Shown: positions 35,022-44,854 of the stretch, in pieces
Numbering within the stretch: the first letter of the stretch is position 1
How the letters are laid out: every line of letters begins with the position of its first letter
Assembly: GCA_016706545.1 (NCBI GenBank)
Contig: JADJJK010000011.1
Location: 124,001-188,000 of the forward strand
Length of the DNA stretch: 64,000 nt
Direction: 5' to 3'
Source of the DNA: Myxococcales bacterium
Lineage (GTDB): Bacteria; Myxococcota_A; Polyangia; Haliangiales; Haliangiaceae
Position numbers and translations under genes: made by a program
Notes under the pieces: generated by a model
The model's database searches: none
The model's input: only the letters and a program-made list of their open reading frames with translations
What the model was told of the DNA's origin: nothing

Positions 35022-37154
35022 TCAGTTCTCGCCCCCAGCTTCGGCCGGCGCCTTGCCTGGTGTCCGGCCACCTGCCCACGAGAAGTAGTTGCGCAACATC
35101 TCGGTCTCCACGTTGAGCTCCGCCAGCGTGGTCTTGCCGGCGCCAGCCTTGATGGCCTCGTCGAGCTTGGCCTCACAGGTGGCGCAGGGGACCTTGACCA
35201 CCTTGGGCAGCGCCAAGAGCACGCTCTGCCGGGTCAGCCGGTCGTCGCTCTTGACCGCATCGAGCAAGACGCCTTCCTGCGACGACGCTTTCGGGCCGGC
35301 CTTGCCCAGCTCCAGCATGGCGCGCTCGATCTGCGCCGCCACCAGCATGGATTTCTCCTCGGCGTCCCAGTCCTTGAAGTCGCGGATGTAGCCGCCCAGC
35401 TTGCCGATGACATCCTCCGGCTTGGCCTTGAGCGCGGCCGTCAAGCACCCCAGCTCGCCCTTGCAGCGCGAGGAGATCTCGATGCGCGCGATGTGCGCCT
35501 GGAAGGAACGCTGGATGCCGTGGCGCTGCTTGGCGGTGCGGTCGAGCGAGCGGAACTTGGCGCCGTCCTCCTTGGCCTTCTTGTCCGCCGCCTTGCTCGC
35601 CTCTTCTTGCTTGGCCGCGACCTCGGTGGCCTGGCGGATCTGATCCGCCGTGGCGTTGGGATCGCGCGAGATCTTCTCCAGGTTGACCTTGGCCTCTTCG
35701 CGCAGCTTGCGGGCCTGCTTCACGGCCTCGTTGGCCCGATCCATCGCCTTCTTGGGCTCGCCGTCTGCCTTGGCGCGATCCTCCGCGGACTCCTTGCCGT
35801 ACTTGGCCGCCATCTGCTGCATCAGGGGGATCGCGGAGGTGCTGGTGGCCAGGCGGCTGTACGTGGTGGCAGCCTCCAGGCGCAGGTCGCCGTTCTCGTT
35901 GTTGTCCTCGATGATCTTGCTCAGGCGGTCGAGCGCGCTGGTATCGCGCGCGACAAACGCATAGGCGCTCACCGCGCCCAGCCGGGCCGACAGCTCGGCC
36001 TTGTCATCGCTCCAGATGGCGCGCAGCGGCTCCGCTGCCTCCGCCGCGCCGATCTTGCGCAGCGCATCGAACACCGCGCCGTGCTGAGTGCCAGACGGCT
36101 GCTCGTCGAAGTAGTACGCCGGCAGCGGAGCGTCCTTTAGCACCGCGAGCAGATCCGGCACCGCCCCGGTGTCGTAGAGGTCGCCCAGCACCACCGCAGC
36201 GTAGAACTGCTTGGCCGAGACCTTCACGCACTGATCGGGCGGCAGATCGCCGCGATCACCGCAGTACTTGTCGAGCTTCTTGTCGGCGAAGAGCTGGTTG
36301 ACCTCCGCGTGCTTGCCCTGGATGACCTTGCGCAGCTCGCCGATGACCCCGCTGCCGCTCGCCACCAGCGCGCGTCGAACCTGCCCGAACAGCTCGGGGG
36401 TTCGATAGATGGAGAGCACCAGCACCTTGGCGGCCTCGGAGGCGCGCAACGCGCCCAGGCTGTTGATGGCCGCGCCGGTGAGCTTGAAGTATCGGCCGTA
36501 GGCCTCTTCCATCGAGCGCCGGTTCTCGGCGTCGCGCGGCGCGGTGCGCGGGTTGGGTGGCGGCTCCTGCTCCACCAGCTTCATCAGCGCAGAGATCGCG
36601 CGGCCCTTGCCGGCGCCGCCAAAGCTGCCAAGCGCGCGCACGGCGGTGACCTGCGCGTCCACCAGCTTCTTGGTGGCCGGGCGCTGCGCGAACTCGATGA
36701 GGGTGTCCAGGCCGTCTTCAAGGCCGGCGTCGCCGATGGCGTCCGCCGCCTTGACGGCGCTGTCCACCGAGCGCGGGTTGTTCTCATCCGCGTCCTTGAG
36801 CGCGGCGATGAGGAAGGGCAGCGCCGCGTCCCATGACGCCTTGCGGCCATCGGGGAAGTCGCTGAGGAACTTCTTGGCGGCCTCGTCCTTGTCGAGCGGG
36901 CGCGCCAGCTCGATGATCACCTGCAGCACGCGAGGCGGACGCGCTTGCTTGAGCCAGGCCTCGCCCAGCGCGCGAATCGCCTTGGGGTTGCCGAGGTTCT
37001 CCAGCTTGTCGACCGCGCGGTCAAACTCGCGCGGATCATCTAGCTTCTTGGCCCAGGTCTCGGGCGAAAAGGGATTGTCCGGACACCCAGCCAGCGCGGC
37101 GACTGCGACCAGCAGCGCGCCCAGACTGGCGACCCTGTGCAAACGACGTCTCAT
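35022..37154 (-). CDS. Lipoprotein with HEAT-like helical repeats, motor-associated
   Basis: About 710 residues. Signal peptide with lipobox ALAGC, then helical repeats of HEAT/armadillo type across most of the length (for instance GNPKAIRALGEAWLK, AVRALGSFGGAGKGRAIS, AAEPLRAIWSDDKAELSARLGA). A charged coiled region (about residues 460-540, AKADGEPKKAMDRANEAVKQ) and four late Cys (SSRCKGELGC, PCATC) follow. Start ATG 37154 has AAGGA 11 bases upstream. It ends the TolQ-TolR-TolR cluster and may dock the motor on the outer-membrane side. Confidence 0.85.
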   Translation of the reverse strand: MRRRLHRVASLGALLVAVAALAGCPDNPFSPETWAKKLDDPREFDRAVDKLENLGNPKAIRALGEAWLKQARPPRVLQVIIELARPLDKDEAAKKFLSDFPDGRKASWDAALPFLIAALKDADENNPRSVDSAVKAADAIGDAGLEDGLDTLIEFAQRPATKKLVDAQVTAVRALGSFGGAGKGRAISALMKLVEQEPPPNPRTAPRDAENRRSMEEAYGRYFKLTGAAINSLGALRASEAAKVLVLSIYRTPELFGQVRRALVASGSGVIGELRKVIQGKHAEVNQLFADKKLDKYCGDRGDLPPDQCVKVSAKQFYAAVVLGDLYDTGAVPDLLAVLKDAPLPAYYFDEQPSGTQHGAVFDALRKIGAAEAAEPLRAIWSDDKAELSARLGAVSAYAFVARDTSALDRLSKIIEDNNENGDLRLEAATTYSRLATSTSAIPLMQQMAAKYGKESAEDRAKADGEPKKAMDRANEAVKQARKLREEAKVNLEKISRDPNATADQIRQATEVAAKQEEASKAADKKAKEDGAKFRSLDRTAKQRHGIQRSFQAHIARIEISSRCKGELGCLTAALKAKPEDVIGKLGGYIRDFKDWDAEEKSMLVAAQIERAMLELGKAGPKASSQEGVLLDAVKSDDRLTRQSVLLALPKVVKVPCATCEAKLDEAIKAGAGKTTLAELNVETEMLRNYFSWAGGRTPGKAPAEAGGEN

Positions 37155-37342
37155 GTGTGACAGGTCCTTTCCCATGCGATCGATCCTGGCGGGGCGCTCG
37201 GCCCCAGGAGTGCAGCGAGCGGCCGGCGTTCGCGAGGCCAAAGCGCCCGCCAGCGCCTGGCGCGACGCGGGCCCGGCCAAGGCCGAACCATCGGCCCCGG
37301 CATCGCCAGATAGCTGGAGGCTCGGCGACGCTCGACGAGCGT

Positions 37343-37951
37343 TCACTTGTTCTTGACGGCAAAGAGAAGATTGTTGAACCCGGCGGCCTTGGCCGTGTTC
37401 ACGATCTTGTTGATGAGCCGCGCGTCCGTGCCTTCATCTGCCTGCAGGATGGCGAGCCCATCGGGGCAAAGCCGCCCCGGCTCCGGCCGGATCCCGGCCT
37501 GGGACTCTTCACAGGCCTTGGCCAGGTCGCGTGGGATCTTTCCGAGCCCGACGTCTTCTTTGATCTTCTTGGACGCAGCATCGAGCCGCTCGAACAGCGC
37601 GTCGATCTTGAAGGCGGGCGAGTCGTCGCGCAGCACGGCCTCGATGGTGGCCACCTGCTCGCCCTGATACGTGATCTCACGCTTGGTGACGATGATGACC
37701 GGCGCGAGCTGCAGCGTGTCCTTGTTGTCCGCCAGCGGCAGATCAAGGCCAGCCTGCGCCTGCAACAGCTCACCCGTGGTGGAGAACACCATCAGCAGGA
37801 AGGTGACCAAGATGGTCATCATGTCCACAAACGGCGTCAGGTTCAGGAAGATGTTGGACGGGCGCCCCGAGCCCGCCGAGCCCGAGTTCGAGCCCAGCAC
37901 CTTGAGCTTGATGGAAGAGAAGAGCCTGGGGCCTGCGATATGTACCGGCAT
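37343..37951 (-). CDS. ExbD/TolR-family protein, second copy (AglS/AglQ-like)
   Basis: About 202 residues. One membrane segment with the proton-carrying Asp in LTPFVDMMTILVTFLLMVF (about residues 38-56) and a periplasmic TolR-like domain (IIVTKREITYQGEQV, DARLINKIVNTAKAAGFNN). An insert with two Cys (KACEESQAGIRPEPGRLC) is unusual for the family. It begins 15 bp after the other TolR gene and should form a complex with the TolQ-like product. Confidence 0.9.
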   Translation of the reverse strand: MPVHIAGPRLFSSIKLKVLGSNSGSAGSGRPSNIFLNLTPFVDMMTILVTFLLMVFSTTGELLQAQAGLDLPLADNKDTLQLAPVIIVTKREITYQGEQVATIEAVLRDDSPAFKIDALFERLDAASKKIKEDVGLGKIPRDLAKACEESQAGIRPEPGRLCPDGLAILQADEGTDARLINKIVNTAKAAGFNNLLFAVKNK

Positions 37952-37966
37952 TGCGCTGAAGCTCCC

Positions 37967-38476
37967 TCAGTTGGGACGAACCGTGAGGCCGCCCGGATCC
38001 GACAAGCCTACGTCGTTGAAGCCGACCTTGATCGCGATGTCCATGGCCTGGATCAAGTCCTGATACTTGACCTCGCTGCCGGGGATGCTCTCCGCCGCCA
38101 GCTCCATCTCTCCTCGATCGGTGAAGTACGCCGAGGCCTTGTGATCCTTGAGCGTGTTCTCGAACTTGACCCAGTCGTGCTTGCCCTCTGCGTTCTTGGC
38201 GATCTCCTGGTAGTCACCTACACGAGAGAGGCCAAGCCAGATCTTGTCGGCCGACAGCAACACCGAGAGCTGAACGGGCGGATCCACCTCGGTCACCGGC
38301 GGAGCGTCTCGGCTCTTGCCCTTGGGCTGGATGTTGATCTGCGCGATGTTGACCCACACCGCGGACACGAGCAGGAAGGCGGTGAGGCAACTGAGCAAGT
38401 CGATGAACGGCACGATGTTCAGATCGACGTTGACGTTGCGGCCACCGCCGCCTTCTGTACCTACTGCTGCGCCCAT
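37967..38476 (-). CDS. ExbD/TolR-family protein, first copy (AglQ/AglS-like)
   Basis: 169 residues. Membrane segment VDLNIVPFIDLLSCLTAFLL has the Asp conserved in TolR/ExbD; a periplasmic domain follows (DKIWLGLSRVGDY, YQDLIQAMDIAIKVGFNDVG). Two different TolR-type partners beside one TolQ is the arrangement of the AglR-AglQ-AglS motor of Myxococcus gliding. I infer that role from gene order; TolQRA or a further motor remains possible because no TonB/TolA gene is present. Confidence 0.9.
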   Translation of the reverse strand: MGAAVGTEGGGGRNVNVDLNIVPFIDLLSCLTAFLLVSAVWVNIAQINIQPKGKSRDAPPVTEVDPPVQLSVLLSADKIWLGLSRVGDYQEIAKNAEGKHDWVKFENTLKDHKASAYFTDRGEMELAAESIPGSEVKYQDLIQAMDIAIKVGFNDVGLSDPGGLTVRPN

Positions 38477-38510
38477 GGAAGCTCCCTAGGTTGGTTCGCG
38501 AAACGGACGC

Positions 38511-39155
38511 TCAGGAGGGCTGCATCTGGGTGCGATGCGACGTCACCAGGTTCACGACCTGGACCGTGACCTCGTTGATGTCATCGATCACCTTGGTGGT
38601 CTTGCCTTGCAAGAAGGAGTACCCGAGCAGACCCAGCAGCGAGATCAAGATTCCGAAGAACGTGCAGTTGAGCGCCTCGGAGATGCCGGCGGCCAGGCCG
38701 GCGGCCTTGTTGGAGGTCTCGGCCGAGCCGACGTCACCGAACGACTTGATCATGCCGCCGATGGTGCCGAGGAGGCCCGCCATGACGGAGAAGTTCGAGA
38801 GCATGGCCAGGTACGGCGTGCGAATGTTGATCCGCGGCAGCTCGCGCAGCGCGGCCTCATCCATGGCAGCTTGCACCTCGTCGTCGCTCTTGTTGAACTT
38901 CATCAGGCCCGCCTGCACGATGCGGGTCATCGGGGTCGGGTTGCCCGAGCACACCTTGATGGCGCCCTGGACGTTGCCCGTCATCACCTGGCTCTTGAGC
39001 AGCGCCAGGAGCTTGTCCTTGTCCACCGAGGCGCGCAGCAGGTACACCGCGCGCTCCACGATCAACGCGATGATGACCACCGAGGTGAGGAGGATGGGCC
39101 ACATGCCCGTACCGCCTTCATGAAACGCTGTCGAGATGCTCTGCAGAATGCCCAT
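38511..39155 (-). CDS. MotA/TolQ/ExbB proton channel (AglR-like)
   Basis: About 214 residues. N-terminal helix (WPILLTSVVIIALIVERAVY), a cytoplasmic loop with AALRELPRINIRTPYLAMLS, then the paired conserved helices (FSVMAGLLGTIGGMIKSF and LNCTFFGILISLLGLLGYSF). Start ATG 39155 has AAGGACG upstream and fits the family N-terminus; the open frame extends 82 codons further without coding character. First gene of a four-gene cluster with two TolR proteins and a repeat lipoprotein. Confidence 0.9.
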   Translation of the reverse strand: MGILQSISTAFHEGGTGMWPILLTSVVIIALIVERAVYLLRASVDKDKLLALLKSQVMTGNVQGAIKVCSGNPTPMTRIVQAGLMKFNKSDDEVQAAMDEAALRELPRINIRTPYLAMLSNFSVMAGLLGTIGGMIKSFGDVGSAETSNKAAGLAAGISEALNCTFFGILISLLGLLGYSFLQGKTTKVIDDINEVTVQVVNLVTSHRTQMQPS

Positions 39156-39319
39156 GTGGGTAACGTCCTTTAGGAAAACGGGCAGGTACGCCCAGTTGGT
39201 GCGGGTCGAAAGGTCTTCTTTGCAATCCAAGATCCAGAACCAATGCATCGGAATCATTGGGCTCGAAGCGATGTAGGCGATGATTCCCGTGGCATCTCGG
39301 GACGGTCGGCGCGGGGAGC

Positions 39320-39334
39320 GGGGCGAAACGCCCC
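39320..39334. other. GC-rich hairpin in divergent promoter region
   Basis: Perfect inverted repeat GGGGCG-AAA-CGCCCC followed on the plus strand by AACGATTTT. It lies between the TolQ-like gene (start 39155) and the divergent gene at 39400. It could be a terminator-like attenuator for the plus strand or a protein-binding palindrome. Confidence 0.4.
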
Positions 39335-39399
39335 AACGATTTTCCGCCCTTCGATGCGAAAGGCGGAACGCGCAGAGGTGGGAGGGTGTCATCTGGGCC

Positions 39400-40116
39400 A
39401 TGCGGTTTCTGCGCTACGTGAGCCTGGTCGACGCCGTGGTCGCCATCATGGTGCTGTTTGTGGTGTTGCTGCCGCCGCGGACCATGCGGGTGGTGTGGGC
39501 GGCGAGCGCAGAGCCAGAGCGCCTGGCGCTCGCGCTGGCCGAGGCCCGGGTCATCGACGATCAGCAGAACCCCACGCGCGACGGAACGCTGGTCGCCGAG
39601 CTGGCGCGGCGCCTTGGAAGATCGGGCTTTCATGACTGGGCCGCCGAGACCGGCGCGCGCGGCGCCCTCGCCACCGACAAGGCCCCGACGCAGTGGCGCG
39701 CGCTCCTCGCGGCCTCGATCGCGTACGTCGACCGGCTGGAGCCACCTCCTGCGCTGGCGTATGCGCAGCGCGCGCTGGCCGCTTGCGAGGCCGCGCGCGC
39801 CACAGATGAGCGGGTGTGCCCGAGCTGGGAAGAGGTGCGAATGGACTTCTATACCCGGCACCTCGAGGCAGGCGTGGCCTCCGGAATCGACGCGCGCAAG
39901 GATCCCCACGGCTTCCGCCGCGCCGGCGAAGCCGCGCTGCGCTCGATCCGGGTCAAGGATCTGGCGGCGCCAGCCGCGACGCCAGCGCCGACCGCGGTGC
40001 CAGCGCCAGCCGCGACGCCAGCGCCGACCGCGGTGCCAGCGCCGGTGCCAACGCCTGTGCCCTCGGCAGCCACCCCGGCAGTGCCGCCGGCGCAGGCTCC
40101 CGCCGCGCCACGCTAG
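39400..40116 (+). CDS. Membrane-anchored protein with Pro/Ala-rich tail, unknown
   Basis: About 238 residues. One N-terminal hydrophobic segment (SLVDAVVAIMVLFVVLLPP), a helical domain of about 150 residues with an Ala-rich TPR-like stretch (ALAYAQRALAACEAARA), then a 60-residue tail of PAPTAVPAPAATP repeats. Family not recognised. ATG 39400 is the first start at the hydrophobic segment, with GGAGG 13 bases upstream. Divergent from the TolQ cluster. Confidence 0.75.
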   Translation: MRFLRYVSLVDAVVAIMVLFVVLLPPRTMRVVWAASAEPERLALALAEARVIDDQQNPTRDGTLVAELARRLGRSGFHDWAAETGARGALATDKAPTQWRALLAASIAYVDRLEPPPALAYAQRALAACEAARATDERVCPSWEEVRMDFYTRHLEAGVASGIDARKDPHGFRRAGEAALRSIRVKDLAAPAATPAPTAVPAPAATPAPTAVPAPVPTPVPSAATPAVPPAQAPAAPR

Positions 40117-40147
40117 GCGGCGCTGCAAGCGGTCAGCGGCGCCCGCG

Positions 40148-40870
40148 TCAGTTGAGGCTGTCGACCCGGCTTCGAAGCGCGGCGAGCTCACGAGCCAGCC
40201 GCGAGTTGTCCGGGTCGAGGATCGCCAGCCGCTCGAGCACGCTCACCGAGCGCACCAGATCCCCGTGCTTGCCGTAGATGCCGGCGAGGTTGAGCAGCAT
40301 GCGGCTGATGATCTGCTTCTTCGATGCGGCGCTCAGGTGCGCCGGCTCGACCGTGGCGTCAGGCCCCGCGGAGCGCTGCAAGATCGCCAGGAGCTCGGCG
40401 TTGGCCAAAAGCCGCCCTCCATCGAACGCATCGAGGAACCGCCACGAGTCGTCATCGGCGACCCGGACCAGGAAGTGTCCCGGGAAGTTGACCCCCTGCG
40501 CCAGCACCCCGACCCTCCGGGCGACCTCCAGGAAGAGCACCGACAGGCTGATCGGGATCCCCAGGCGACGATCGAGCACCTGCCCCAGGAAGCTGTTGCG
40601 GGGATCATAGTAGTCGTCGACGTTGCCGCGGAAGCGCATCTGCGAGAACAGGACATCGCTGATGGCCTGCGCTCGGGCGACCGGTAGCTGCGGCTGCCGC
40701 TCCACGGCCTGCCGCACGACCACGGCGATGTCGTCGAGCTGGCGGCGGTACTGCGCCACATCGAGGGCCGGGTAGTCCCAGTCTCCCAGCAGCAGCGCGA
40801 CATGATCGAGAGCGCTGCCTTGCCGGGCCACGGCCTCCGCGAAACGCTGAAGGTCTCGACCTGCGGACAT
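40148..40870 (-). CDS. SirB1-family transglutaminase-like protein with TPR tail
   Basis: About 240 residues. Matches the transglutaminase-like core 2 / SirB1 family: NVDDYYDPRNSFLGQVLDRR, GIPISLSVLFLEVARRVG and VNFPGHFLVRV are diagnostic. The family lacks a proven enzymatic role; here the usual Cys nucleophile position reads Ser/Leu, so catalysis is doubtful. A TPR-like C-terminus (KHGDLVRSVSVLERLAIL) follows. Start at ATG 40870 is tentative; ATG 40933 in the same frame is the alternative. Confidence 0.85.
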   Translation of the reverse strand: MSAGRDLQRFAEAVARQGSALDHVALLLGDWDYPALDVAQYRRQLDDIAVVVRQAVERQPQLPVARAQAISDVLFSQMRFRGNVDDYYDPRNSFLGQVLDRRLGIPISLSVLFLEVARRVGVLAQGVNFPGHFLVRVADDDSWRFLDAFDGGRLLANAELLAILQRSAGPDATVEPAHLSAASKKQIISRMLLNLAGIYGKHGDLVRSVSVLERLAILDPDNSRLARELAALRSRVDSLN

Positions 40871-40957
40871 CCAGCTCAGTGTATCAGCGGCAAGTACCTC
40901 GTCACAGAGGAGATGCTGACGCGGTCGCGACAAGCCGCCGTCGCGACGCGCGCGCGT

Positions 40958-41593
40958 TCACTGCGCCGGGGGCGTCGTTACCGAGGGAGCGGGCGTGGGA
41001 GGCGGAAGCGGTTGCTCCGCGGCAGCCGCGGGCGCTGCAGGAGCTGCCGGGGCGGCAGAGCCAGGCGCGGGTGCCGCAGAGCCAGCCGCCGGAGCCGCAG
41101 AGCCAGCAGCAGGTGCCGCGGGCGCTGCCGGAGCGGCAGAGCCTGCCGCGGGTGCCGCAGAGCCATCGGCAGAGCCAGCAGCAGGAGCTGCAGAACCAGC
41201 CGCGGGAGCTGCAGAGCCATCGGCAGAGCCAGCAGCAGGTGCCGCGGGCGCCGCAGAGCCAGCCGTGGGCGCCTCGGCGCTGGTGGCCTTCTTGCGCGCC
41301 TCTTCGATCTCCTTGCGCCGCGTCTTCTCTTGCTCGCCAAAGCGGGCCAGCGCGTCGCCGGCGTCATGGCTGGCGAAGTACGCCAGCAGCATCGACGTGA
41401 TCATGAAGATCGTCGCTGCGCTCGCGGTGAGCCGGCGCAGGAACGTGGAGGCGCCAGAGCCGCCGAACACGGTGGCCGCGTTGCCGCCGCCGAACGCGCC
41501 ACCCATGCCGCCGCCCTTGCCCGACTGCAAGAGCACCGTGAGCATGAGAAACAGGCACACGATGACGTGCAAGATCGTGATCAGCGTCGACAT
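40958..41593 (-). CDS. secG: Preprotein translocase subunit SecG with long Ala/Pro tail
   Basis: Small subunit of the SecYEG channel. Residues 1-85 are ordinary SecG: helix LITILHVIVCLFLMLTVLLQ, the conserved loop SGKGGGMGGAFGGG, and a second helix. The family is usually 75-110 residues; this one is 211, the extra part being a cytoplasmic or periplasmic tail of repeats such as APAAGSADGSAAPA. The tail DNA is a run of imperfect 15- and 18-bp repeats. It starts 117 bp after the stop... of triosephosphate isomerase's end (41711) on the same strand, the common tpiA-secG order. Confidence 0.95.
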   Translation of the reverse strand: MSTLITILHVIVCLFLMLTVLLQSGKGGGMGGAFGGGNAATVFGGSGASTFLRRLTASAATIFMITSMLLAYFASHDAGDALARFGEQEKTRRKEIEEARKKATSAEAPTAGSAAPAAPAAGSADGSAAPAAGSAAPAAGSADGSAAPAAGSAAPAAPAAPAAGSAAPAAGSAAPAPGSAAPAAPAAPAAAAEQPLPPPTPAPSVTTPPAQ

Positions 41594-41710
41594 AGGACGG
41601 CGGTTCTAGCCCAATCGCGCACACGGCGCAAGCGGCAAGCCCCGCCGCGACACCCCGGCCCGTCTGGTACCAAGATGGTCGCCAGGGCTCAGTTGCGGCT
41701 TCTATTTCAG

Positions 41711-42478
<768 letters not shown>

Positions 42479-42609
42479 GGGGCTGCAGCTTACAGCCGTT
42501 GCCGCGGTGTTCACCAGGACCACGCACGCCAATTGGCCGCCTTGGGGGAGGCCTTGTGGGGGGGGCCTGCCTTGACCCGCCGGTTGCCGCAGGTCAGGCT
42601 GCTGCGCTG

Positions 42610-44802
42610 ATGGCGAGGATCGGCTCACATGGCAGGCGAGTCGTCGGATGGGCGCTGCGCAGCCTGAGCGCGGCCGCCATCGGCGCGCTCCTTGGCGCGG
42701 GCGCGGAGGCCTGGTCGCGGGTCTCGGGGCTCGGCCTGTGGCTGACCAGCGCTGGCTACGCAGTGGCGGGGCTGTGGCCGGCGGTGACGGTGGCCGCGAT
42801 GCTGACCCGGCTGGCGATGCTGGGCTGGCGGCCAGGCCAGCGTGCGACTGATTCGTCGCCGGATTCGTCGGCTGATTCGTCGCCGGATTCGTCGGCCGAT
42901 TCCTCGGCTGATTCGTCGCCGGATTCGTCGGCCGCTTCCTCGGCCGATTCGTCGGCTGATTCCTCGGCTGATTCGTCGGCCGCTTCCTCGGCAGCATCGG
43001 CGCCGGGCCCGGCGGATCACGGCGCCACGCTGGCCGCGTTCGCCGTGGTGGGCGCGGCGTCAGCGGCCACGCTCGGGTGGTCCGCGTGGGCGGCCGTGCG
43101 CTGGGCCGCCCTGCACACCGCGTTTCAGCCGGCGACCTTGGCGGTCATCGCGCCGGCGGTCGTCTCCGTGGTCGCGCTGGTGGTCCTGGCGCTGGCCTGG
43201 CCGTGTGCGCGCGGGCTGCGCGAGGCGCTGCGCGCGATCGAGCGGCGGGCGCTGGCGCGACGCGGACGGCCGCCGTGGACCCGGCGCCAGGTGGCGAGCT
43301 CGCTGGGCCTGGCCGCGGTCGCGGCGCTGGCGGGGCTCGCGGTGAGCCTGCGCTCGTGGCTCGGCGCGGTCGACCTGTCGAACGCGCTCTCGCTCGCCCT
43401 GGCGCCCGCGGTGGCGCTGCTGACCACCGCGCTCGCGCATCCGCTCGTCAGGCGACGAGCCGGCCACCTCGTCGGGCTGGCGGCGTGCGGCGCAGCCGCG
43501 CTCACCGTCGGCGGCGCGCTGACCATGCGCGCGGTGGCGCCCGCGGTGGTGCTCGACGCATGGGCCGAGCCCACCGTCGCCGCGGAGGTCATCGAGCAGC
43601 TCCACCAGCTCGAGGCGCTGCGCGCGGAGATCTCGCCCGCCAGCGCGGCGCCGCGGCCACTCGCTGGCGCGGCCGAGCGCGGCCACCCGGATGTCTTGCT
43701 CATCACCATCGACACCGTGCGCGCGGATCGCACGCCGCTGCACGGCGGACCGGCGCACATGCCCGCGCTGGCCAGGCTCGGCGCGCGCGGCGCGGTCATG
43801 ACCCGCGCCTTCGCGCCGGGAAACGTGACCCGCCGCTCGCTGCCCAGCCTGGCGACGGGGCTCTCCCCCACCCGCGTGCGCGGCAAGGTGTTCGGCTGGG
43901 CGCTGCGGCTCGACCCCCGGCACGTCCTTCTGGCCGAGCGCTTCGCCGCGGCGGGCTACCGCACCGCCGGCTTTCTGTGCTGCGACACGTTCTGGGGGCG
44001 CTCGCTGCAGCTCGGGCTGGACCGCGGGCTCGACGAGCTCGTGTTGTCGCGCGACGGCGCGGTGCTGGCCAACGAGGCCGCCGCGTTCTTGCGCGCCAAC
44101 CGGCAGCGCGGACCGCGGCCGCCGCTGTTTGTCTGGATGCACTTCCTCGAGCCGCACCAGTGGAACGGCGGCGCGGCCTATCTGCCCTCGCCCGAGCACG
44201 CCCGCGCTCGCTACGACGCCGCGCTAGGCAAGGTCGATGGCATGCTCGGCCGCGTGCTCGATGCCCTCGATCCCGGCGCGCCACCGCCGCTGGTGGTGGT
44301 GACCTCGGATCACGGCGAGGGGCTAGGCGACCACGGCGCGCCCTACCACGGCACCGACCTGAGCAACTCGCAGCTCCAGGTGCCGCTGATCATCTCAGGC
44401 CCCGGCATCGCGCCGGCGCGCCACGCCGAGGTCACCGGGCTGGTGGACCTGGCCCCGACCCTGCTCGAGCTGGCGGGCTTCGAGGTGCCCAAGGACCAGC
44501 TCGAGGGACGCTCGCTGGCCAGCCTGCTGCGCGGCGAGCGCGCCAGCGATGATCAAGGTGGCTACGCCTTCGCGGCGATGGTCAAGGACCGCTCCGTGTC
44601 CGAGGCGCGCACCGCGATCATGCGCGGCCGGTGGAAGCTCATCATCGGCCCGCAGGGCCCCGAGCTCTACGACACCACCGCCGATCCTGGCGAGCTGCGC
44701 AACCTCGCCGGCAGCTCGCCGGCCCTGGCCGACCTCAAGCGGCTCTTGCGCGAGCGCGAGTCGCTGGACGCGCGCTCCCCGTTTGTCCCACTGTCGCGGT
44801 GA
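42610..44802 (+). CDS. Membrane-bound sulfatase/phosphotransferase-family protein
   Basis: About 730 residues. N-terminal membrane segments (about 10-75, 140-190 and 235-310) are interrupted by a Ser/Asp repeat (about 81-129). The alkaline-phosphatase-superfamily domain starts near 360 with DVLLITIDTVRADRTPLHGG, and VVVTSDHGEGLGDHG supplies later metal ligands. The nucleophile region reads NVTRRSLPSLATG: Ser near 409 stands where sulfatases have Cys or Ser, and the following Arg of CxPxR is Leu. Substrate could be a sulfate ester or a membrane lipid phosphoester. Start ATG 42610 is tentative. Confidence 0.88.
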   Translation: MARIGSHGRRVVGWALRSLSAAAIGALLGAGAEAWSRVSGLGLWLTSAGYAVAGLWPAVTVAAMLTRLAMLGWRPGQRATDSSPDSSADSSPDSSADSSADSSPDSSAASSADSSADSSADSSAASSAASAPGPADHGATLAAFAVVGAASAATLGWSAWAAVRWAALHTAFQPATLAVIAPAVVSVVALVVLALAWPCARGLREALRAIERRALARRGRPPWTRRQVASSLGLAAVAALAGLAVSLRSWLGAVDLSNALSLALAPAVALLTTALAHPLVRRRAGHLVGLAACGAAALTVGGALTMRAVAPAVVLDAWAEPTVAAEVIEQLHQLEALRAEISPASAAPRPLAGAAERGHPDVLLITIDTVRADRTPLHGGPAHMPALARLGARGAVMTRAFAPGNVTRRSLPSLATGLSPTRVRGKVFGWALRLDPRHVLLAERFAAAGYRTAGFLCCDTFWGRSLQLGLDRGLDELVLSRDGAVLANEAAAFLRANRQRGPRPPLFVWMHFLEPHQWNGGAAYLPSPEHARARYDAALGKVDGMLGRVLDALDPGAPPPLVVVTSDHGEGLGDHGAPYHGTDLSNSQLQVPLIISGPGIAPARHAEVTGLVDLAPTLLELAGFEVPKDQLEGRSLASLLRGERASDDQGGYAFAAMVKDRSVSEARTAIMRGRWKLIIGPQGPELYDTTADPGELRNLAGSSPALADLKRLLRERESLDARSPFVPLSR
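42850..42993 (+). repeat. 12-bp tandem repeats encoding DSSA/DSSP
   Basis: About twelve units of gattcgtcggct type (variants end in ccg, gcc or gct) encode Asp-Ser-Ser-Ala/Pro in a loop between membrane segments of the sulfatase-family protein. The unit preserves the frame, so copy number can vary without damage. Confidence 0.9.
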
Positions 44803-44812
44803 CCGCATGGCG

Positions 44813-44839
44813 GCGCCTGGCGGGCGGCCCGGCAGGCGC
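44813..44839. terminator. Hairpin between convergent genes
   Basis: Inverted repeat GCGCCTG/CAGGCGC with further pairing inside the loop, between the stops of the sulfatase gene (44802) and the lipoprotein gene (44855). No T-tract; bidirectional termination is inferred from position. Confidence 0.4.
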
Positions 44840-44854
44840 GCTTCAGGCCCCCCG

